Shown in pieces: positions 7,245-8,581 of a stretch of DNA of 8,581 nucleotides (positions within the stretch are counted from its first letter, which is position 1; each line of letters begins with the position of its first letter). Source of the stretch: F23-B02 sp963632825 (GTDB lineage Bacteria > Bacillota > Clostridia > Oscillospirales > Oscillospiraceae); NCBI GenBank assembly GCA_963632825.1, contig CAVGWF010000079.1, positions 1 through 8,581 on the forward strand. The letters run 5' to 3'. The notes below the pieces were generated by a model. The model was not told the origin of the DNA and ran no database searches. It was given only the letters and a program-made list of their open reading frames with translations. The position numbers and the translations under genes were made by a program.

Positions 7245-8477
7245 ATGGAGCTGTTTACTGTCGTTTCAATGGCTTTGATACTCGTTTTTGCGCTGCTGCT
7301 CCTGCGGCGCGAGGGGCTTTTGTACAGCAATAAAGCCGCAATAGCAGCGATCATTCTGACCGCTGCCGCGCTTGCCGTCAGAGAGTGGCTATTCCCGCAC
7401 GAAAGCGGCGACTACTTAAATTTCCTGCATCCGTGGACGGAGTTTTTCCGCGATAACGGCGGCTTTAAGGCACTGGCGTTCTTCCCGGGGAATTATAACC
7501 CTCCTTATATGTATTTTCTCGCCGCATTCTCGTACCTCGGTATAAACGAGCTATACCTTATAAAGGTGCTCTCCATTCTGTTCGATGTGCTTCTTGCATG
7601 GAGCTGCGTTAAGCTGCTTTCGATATACACCGAGTCAAAGCCGAGGCTGCTCGCCGTGTTTTTCGTTATCCTGTTCCTGCCTACCGTTGTTTCAAACAGC
7701 GCATACTGGGGACAGTGCGACAGCATATACACATTTTTCGGCATCTGCGCTCTCTATCTCGGTCTGCGCGGAAAAGGCATTGGGTCAATGGTATCGCTCG
7801 CGGCGTGTCTGGCATTTAAATTGCAGGCGGTGTTCATCATCCCCGTGTTTTTCATCCTGCTTCTCGCCAAAAAGATAAAATGGCGGCATCTTCTTGTATT
7901 CCCCGCCGCATATGCGGCGTTTCTGCTGCCGGCAGTCATCATGGGTGCGCCGTTTTGGGATATGCTCACGCTGTATTTCAGCCAGGCAAGCAGCGTCGGT
8001 GATGCAATGAACTACAATGCTCCGTCGCTCACAGCGATGTTTACATGGGGTGAGGACACCGCCGGGAGCGCAAAAATGCTCATTATCGCGGCGTTTATAC
8101 TCGTTGCGGCAGTCTATGCCGCGGCAGTGCTGTATATAAAAAAGCTCGATGACCGCGTCATTCTCGGCTTTGCGCTGATTCTGGCCATAGGCATCCCCTA
8201 CCTCCTGCCGCATATGCACGACCGTTATTTTTATGCTGCCGGTATGCTCGCCGTGGTGCTTGCCATGACCGACCTTCGTTTTTCGTTCGCCGCGGTATTT
8301 GCGGAAATGGCATCTGTCAATGTGTACCACGCCTACCTCGTTGACCCTGCGAATAAAGTGTATTACTACTTTCATCCGCGCATCGGTGCCGAGCTCATGC
8401 TCGCCGCGCTGCTGCTTTCGGTCGCGTATACGGTGGTTTATATCCGGAAAAGCAGAAAAACCGAAATTAGCTATTGA
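7245..8477 (+). CDS. GT-C type integral membrane glycosyltransferase (Gpi18/PMT-like)
   Basis: This 410-residue protein is mostly hydrophobic, with roughly 10-12 predicted membrane segments (first two at about 1-20 and 29-46, last at about 382-400) and a basic C-terminal end. Motifs resemble GT-C enzymes of the Gpi18-like mannosyltransferase group: an acidic first outer loop (SGDYLNFLHPW, D56) where these enzymes usually keep their catalytic acid, NYNPPYMYF at 83-91, YWGQCDSIY at 154-162, FKLQAVF at 191-197, and PHMHDRYFY at 322-330. Such enzymes move a sugar from a polyprenyl-phosphate donor to an acceptor on the outer face of the membrane. Sugar, acceptor and product are unknown; cell-wall polysaccharide, glycolipid or protein glycosylation are all possible. 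It stands alone, divergent from rpoB, with the tRNA-Leu gene directly downstream and no terminator seen between them. Its last codon overlaps the tRNA promoter. The fold assignment is fairly firm; the substrate is not. Confidence 0.8.
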   Translation: MELFTVVSMALILVFALLLLRREGLLYSNKAAIAAIILTAAALAVREWLFPHESGDYLNFLHPWTEFFRDNGGFKALAFFPGNYNPPYMYFLAAFSYLGINELYLIKVLSILFDVLLAWSCVKLLSIYTESKPRLLAVFFVILFLPTVVSNSAYWGQCDSIYTFFGICALYLGLRGKGIGSMVSLAACLAFKLQAVFIIPVFFILLLAKKIKWRHLLVFPAAYAAFLLPAVIMGAPFWDMLTLYFSQASSVGDAMNYNAPSLTAMFTWGEDTAGSAKMLIIAAFILVAAVYAAAVLYIKKLDDRVILGFALILAIGIPYLLPHMHDRYFYAAGMLAVVLAMTDLRFSFAAVFAEMASVNVYHAYLVDPANKVYYYFHPRIGAELMLAALLLSVAYTVVYIRKSRKTEISY

Positions 8478-8501
8478 CATTCTCGTTTTCTCTGCTATAA
8501 T
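8474..8501 (+). promoter_or_regulatory. consensus sigma-A promoter for tRNA-Leu
   Basis: TTGACA (8474-8479) and TATAAT (8496-8501) both match consensus at all six positions, with a 16-base spacer. The TGA stop of the upstream glycosyltransferase gene (8475-8477) lies inside the -35 hexamer. Transcription should start near 8508-8509, about 18 bases before the mature tRNA end. A promoter this strong fits a stable RNA gene. Confidence 0.85.
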
Positions 8502-8509
8502 AACTCTTG

Positions 8510-8522
8510 CCCTTGAGAAGGG
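8510..8522 (+). other. small hairpin in the pre-tRNA 5' leader
   Basis: CCCTT (8510-8514) pairs with AAGGG (8518-8522) around a three-base GAG loop. With the predicted start at 8508-8509 this hairpin makes up most of the 5' leader that RNase P would remove before base 8527. The tight loop makes it modestly stable; its role, if any, is unknown. Confidence 0.4.
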
Positions 8523-8526
8523 ATAT

Positions 8527-8581
8527 GCGAGAGTGCTGGAACAGGTAGACAGGCACGTTTGAGGGGCGTGTGTCAACCGAC
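8527..8581 (+). tRNA. tRNA-Leu, anticodon GAG, 3' end cut by window edge
   Basis: The first 55 bases of a class II tRNA fold as expected: 5' acceptor strand GCGAGAG (8527-8533), TG linker, D-stem CTG/CAG (8536-8538 with 8550-8552) and a D-loop containing AGGTAGA, anticodon stem CACGT/GCGTG (8554-8558 with 8566-8570), and loop TTGAGGG with anticodon GAG at 8561-8563. The long variable arm starts at 8571 (TGTC...GAC), typical of leucine tRNAs. The rest of the arm, the T-arm and the 3' acceptor strand lie outside. GAG reads CUC and CUU leucine codons. A leucine-type D-region and variable-arm start make serine or tyrosine identity unlikely. Confidence 0.9.

Noticed and set aside
7785..8576. Minus-strand open frame of 263 codons
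   Set aside because: It lies opposite the glycosyltransferase gene, the tRNA promoter and the tRNA itself; composition is Arg/His-rich without a domain.
1..8581. CRISPR array, insertion sequence, phage, toxin-antitoxin or other accessory system
   Set aside because: No regularly spaced repeats, terminal inverted repeats, transposase or integrase motifs were seen; apart from one short gap the window is filled by two polymerase genes, one membrane enzyme and a tRNA.

Overview
This window is an ordinary housekeeping stretch of a bacterial chromosome, probably from a gut-type Clostridia (Bacillota; an Oscillospirales-like lineage is a guess from the style of the RNA polymerase proteins). The evidence is the sequence type of the two large RNA polymerase subunits (no E. 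coli-type large insertions in the parts read, an acidic tail on the beta subunit), the strong AAGGAG/AGGAGG ribosome binding sites and the near-consensus sigma-A promoters.

Positions 1-6987 carry the rpoB-rpoC pair on the minus strand. rpoB (beta subunit, complete, 1241 residues) is followed after only 2 bases by rpoC (beta-prime subunit), which runs off the left edge after 1086 codons. I read rpoC codon by codon: it is open throughout, and both zinc sites, the NADFDGDQM catalytic loop, the bridge helix and the trigger loop are intact. The 257-base gap at 6988-7244 holds a strong promoter firing left into rpoB, a roughly 140-base rpoB leader with a bulged hairpin, and, on the other strand, a weak rightward promoter candidate and a terminator-like hairpin just ahead of the next gene.

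Positions 7245-8477 on the plus strand encode a 410-residue polytopic membrane protein with motifs of GT-C glycosyltransferases related to Gpi18-type mannosyltransferases. Its stop codon lies inside the -35 hexamer of a perfect-consensus promoter (TTGACA, 16 bases, TATAAT) that drives a tRNA-Leu gene with anticodon GAG. The tRNA gene begins at 8527 and is cut by the right edge in its long variable arm.

I did not find a new defence, mobile or catalytic system here. The points worth a second look are small: a proline in the rifampicin-resistance cluster, the repetitive acidic RpoB tail that also carries the rpoC ribosome binding site, a possible attenuator ahead of the glycosyltransferase gene, promoters that may fire towards each other between the divergent genes, the tRNA promoter fused to a stop codon, and a codon bias in rpoC so strong that it leaves a 1061-codon antisense open frame.
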